Source of the DNA: Candidatus Methylomirabilota bacterium
GTDB lineage: Bacteria > Methylomirabilota > Methylomirabilia > Methylomirabilales > Methylomirabilaceae
Assembly: GCA_003105305.1 (NCBI GenBank)
Contig: PQAQ01000264.1
Span: 1,218-17,403 of the forward strand
Direction of reading: 5' to 3'
DNA: 16,186 nucleotides
Each line of letters starts with the position of its first letter. Within the stretch, counting starts at the first letter, position 1. Shown one piece after another: positions 15,213-16,186 of the stretch. A program made the position numbers and the translations under genes. The notes beneath the pieces are model-generated. The model did not search any database. It was not told the origin of the DNA and was given only the letters and a program-made list of their open reading frames with translations.

Positions 15213-15454
15213 AACTGTAGGACTTCCCAATCGTCCTCCTCCAGAGGGGGAGAGATGATATCTCCAACGATTCTCCCGGTGGATTGAAAGGAGCCCAGCC
15301 AGGAAGCCGGTCGTTCCGCCGGAGGAGGAGGCAATACCTGGGCGATAGGTTGCCCCCGACGGGTGATGAGAATCGGCTGCCCTGTACGTTTGACTTTATC
15401 CAACAGGGCGAGGCATGTGGCTTTAAATTTTGAAATCGTTACCTGTTCGACCAT
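15209..15454 (-). CDS. Phd/YefM family antitoxin
   Basis: The protein has 81 aa. The N-terminal 45 residues (MVEQVTISKFKATCLALLDKVKRTGQPILITRRGQPIAQVLP) are the Phd/YefM DNA-binding and dimerisation domain, with the usual TRRGQPIAQV strand. The rest is a Pro-rich, acidic tail that would wrap the toxin (LEEDDWEVLQL). It directly precedes and overlaps vapC by 4 nt, giving translational coupling. The start codon lies inside an ACCATGGT palindrome repeated upstream, consistent with autorepression by the antitoxin-toxin complex. AAGGA lies about 12 nt before the ATG, a rather long spacing. Confidence 0.92.
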   Translation of the reverse strand: MVEQVTISKFKATCLALLDKVKRTGQPILITRRGQPIAQVLPPPPAERPASWLGSFQSTGRIVGDIISPPLEEDDWEVLQL

Positions 15455-15457
15455 GGT
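15450..15457. promoter_or_regulatory. ACCATGGT palindrome covering the antitoxin start codon
   Basis: An identical 8-bp palindrome lies at 15492-15499, 42 bp (four helical turns) away, and a half-site ACCAT is at 15463-15467. A pair of sites on the same DNA face suits cooperative binding by a Phd-type repressor. Confidence 0.4.
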
Positions 15458-15486
15458 TTGCTACCATCCTTTCACGTTAATATGTT

Positions 15487-15515
15487 ACTCTACCATGGTC
15501 ATGGACTATAGTCAA
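15487..15515 (-). promoter_or_regulatory. Promoter and operators of the Phd/VapC operon
   Basis: TTGACT (15515-15510, 5/6), a 17-nt spacer, and TAGAGT (15492-15487, 4/6). The 10-bp palindrome GACTATAGTC (15504-15513) covers the -35, and ACCATGGT (15492-15499) abuts the -10. A bound repressor would block polymerase. Confidence 0.5.
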
Positions 15516-15576
15516 TGATCAACAGCCTCTTGCCCTAGCCGTTGGCGAAAGGTGTTTTCTATGGGCGGTGTGAGAT

Positions 15577-15621
15577 AGAATCCCCTCGTCATCATTGGAT
15601 GCGAGGGGATTCTTATTTTTT
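15577..15621 (+). terminator. Strong intrinsic terminator without an upstream gene
   Basis: AGAATCCCCTCG (15577-15588) pairs perfectly with CGAGGGGATTCT (15602-15613). Inside, CATC and GATG extend the stem to 16 bp with one bulged T and an ATTG loop. TATTTTTT follows on the plus strand. No plus-strand gene precedes it, so it may end a small RNA starting around 15500-15540 or be a remnant of a lost gene. Confidence 0.6.
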
Positions 15622-15765
15622 GAGCAGTACTCAATTTCTTAGCGCAACACTGATGGACACCACTAAGACTGGTCATCGGCTCGACAGACATAGGGCGTCT
15701 GTGTGGACTTTTTTGACTATATGGTATGTCAAAGACTTTTGGCCGGAGAATGATCAATGCTTCAC

Positions 15766-15794
15766 TTGACATGTGATACACATGCAGATAGGTT
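15766..15794 (+). promoter_or_regulatory. Promoter and operator of the ribbon-helix-helix antitoxin gene
   Basis: A perfect -35 TTGACA (15766-15771) is followed by a 17-nt spacer and a poor -10 TAGGTT. The spacer contains the inverted repeat CATGTG-ATA-CACATG (15770-15784), well placed for autorepression by the RHH protein. Confidence 0.45.
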
Positions 15795-15800
15795 GTTAAC

Positions 15801-16034
15801 ATGTCAACGAAGATGATCCAAATTCGGCATGTTCCTGAAGAGCTCCATCGAACACTGAAGGCCAGGGCGTCGCTGGCGGGATTGTCGCTGTCCGACTATC
15901 TCCTACAAGAGGTCCGGCGTGTTGTCGAACACCCGACCGTTGCAGAGCTACAGCAGCGACTGGCTCATCGGACCCCGGTAACCCTCAAGGTTGCGCCGGC
16001 TCAAGCCGTCAGAGCCGAACGAGACAGCCGGTGA
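15801..16034 (+). CDS. Ribbon-helix-helix (FitA/VapB-type) antitoxin
   Basis: The protein has 77 aa. The RHH fold is at about 4-45: strand MIQIRHVPEELHRTLKARA, then LAGLSLSDYLLQEVRRV. This is the FitA-like Arc/CopG type that accompanies PIN toxins. The C-terminal segment (about 45-77: PTVAELQQRLAHRTPVTLKV) is the usual toxin-neutralising tail. The stop overlaps the next start as GTGA. The Shine-Dalgarno is weak (AGG at 10 nt). An inverted repeat in the promoter suggests autoregulation. Its toxin partner follows but is frame-broken in this sequence. Confidence 0.9.
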   Translation: MSTKMIQIRHVPEELHRTLKARASLAGLSLSDYLLQEVRRVVEHPTVAELQQRLAHRTPVTLKVAPAQAVRAERDSR

Positions 16035-16186
16035 TTGTGGTCGACGCCTCGGTTGTGTTAGAAGTGTTGCTGAATACGCCTGCTGGAACCATCATCCCCC
16101 CTCGGCTGTTCGTCGAGGGGGGAAAGCCTGCACGCGCCACACCTCATCGATGTTGAAGTCACCCAGGTGCTGCGACGGTATGCGCT
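16031..16186 (+). pseudogene. VapC/PIN toxin partner with a frameshift (partial at window edge)
   Basis: From GTG 16031, which overlaps the antitoxin stop as GTGA, the frame reads VIVVDASVVLEVLLNTPAGT and RLFVEG, a PIN-domain start with the catalytic Asp in VVDAS. It then runs out of register and meets TGA at 16154-16156 after 41 codons. In the frame one base ahead the family sequence resumes: ESLHAPHLIDVEVTQVLRRYA, with the conserved Glu of EVTQVLRR, open to the window edge. The switch lies in a six-G tract (16117-16122); removing one G joins both halves perfectly. It may be a true null allele, slippage-dependent, or a sequencing error in a homopolymer. Confidence 0.8.
16095..16123. other. 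Perfect 10-bp hairpin pairing C6 and G6 tracts inside vapC
   Basis: TCCCCCCTCG (16095-16104) and CGAGGGGGGA (16114-16123) are exact complements around a 9-nt loop. The frameshift lies in the right arm. Such structure with homopolymers favours polymerase or ribosome slippage as well as sequencing error. Confidence 0.7.

Larger units (their letters stand above)
15455..15800. other. Intergenic region between the two toxin-antitoxin modules
   Basis: This 346-nt, AT-richer stretch holds the Phd/VapC promoter and palindromes (15487-15515), a strong plus-strand terminator with no gene before it (15577-15621), an inverted repeat TTTGAC/GTCAAA (15712-15717 and 15728-15733), and the promoter and operator of the ribbon-helix-helix gene (15766-15794). 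No convincing protein gene was found. Confidence 0.6.

Noticed and set aside
15512..15802. Minus-strand frame of 96 codons between the toxin-antitoxin modules
   Set aside because: No Shine-Dalgarno or family match; it runs through the strong hairpin and both control regions, so it is probably a chance opening in AT-richer DNA.

Overview
The window looks like a chromosomal piece of a GC-rich, motile, flagellated Gram-negative-type bacterium. Gene content, codon use, scattered heptamer repeats and many type II toxin-antitoxin genes would fit a Candidatus Methylomirabilis (NC10) type genome. That placement is an impression from memory and was not tested; a deltaproteobacterium or a Nitrospirota/Rokubacteria member is also possible.

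About 13.8 kb (1-13821) is one uninterrupted run of minus-strand genes. Read in the direction of transcription it starts with HDOD protein - soluble hybrid histidine kinase with HPt - second hybrid kinase with three receivers (13821 to 8669; spacings of 9 nt and an ATGA overlap, so one operon). After a 204-nt gap comes a GT2-TPR glycosyltransferase (8464-6626). Then follows the flagellar filament block: flagellin, FliS, FliD, FlaG, a FliT/FlgN-like chaperone, a small FlgM-like protein, a receiver-SHOCT protein and a receiver-GAF-HD-GYP protein (6513 to 363). At the left edge is the N-terminus of a further gene that looks like a degenerate receiver (1-194).

The logic of the block is filament construction plus control. 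Flagellin, its secretion chaperone FliS, the cap FliD and FlaG make the filament. The adjacent glycosyltransferase is a good candidate for modifying it. The downstream regulators, including a c-di-GMP phosphodiesterase-type HD-GYP protein translated from the same run, could couple filament synthesis to second-messenger level and phosphorelay state. The kinase operon upstream carries weak sigma-28-like promoter matches.

From about 13.9 kb the character changes to accessory DNA: a Uma2-family nuclease-like gene with a near-consensus sigma-70 promoter, a complete Phd/VapC module on the minus strand, a strong orphan terminator that may end a small RNA, and a ribbon-helix-helix antitoxin followed by a VapC toxin whose reading frame is broken at a six-G tract inside a perfect hairpin.

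I found no rRNA, tRNA, CRISPR array or intact insertion sequence. I see no wholly unknown multi-gene system. The most unusual items are the receiver-SHOCT and HD-GYP proteins embedded in the filament operon, the repeats around the flagellin leader, the orphan terminator, and the broken vapC.
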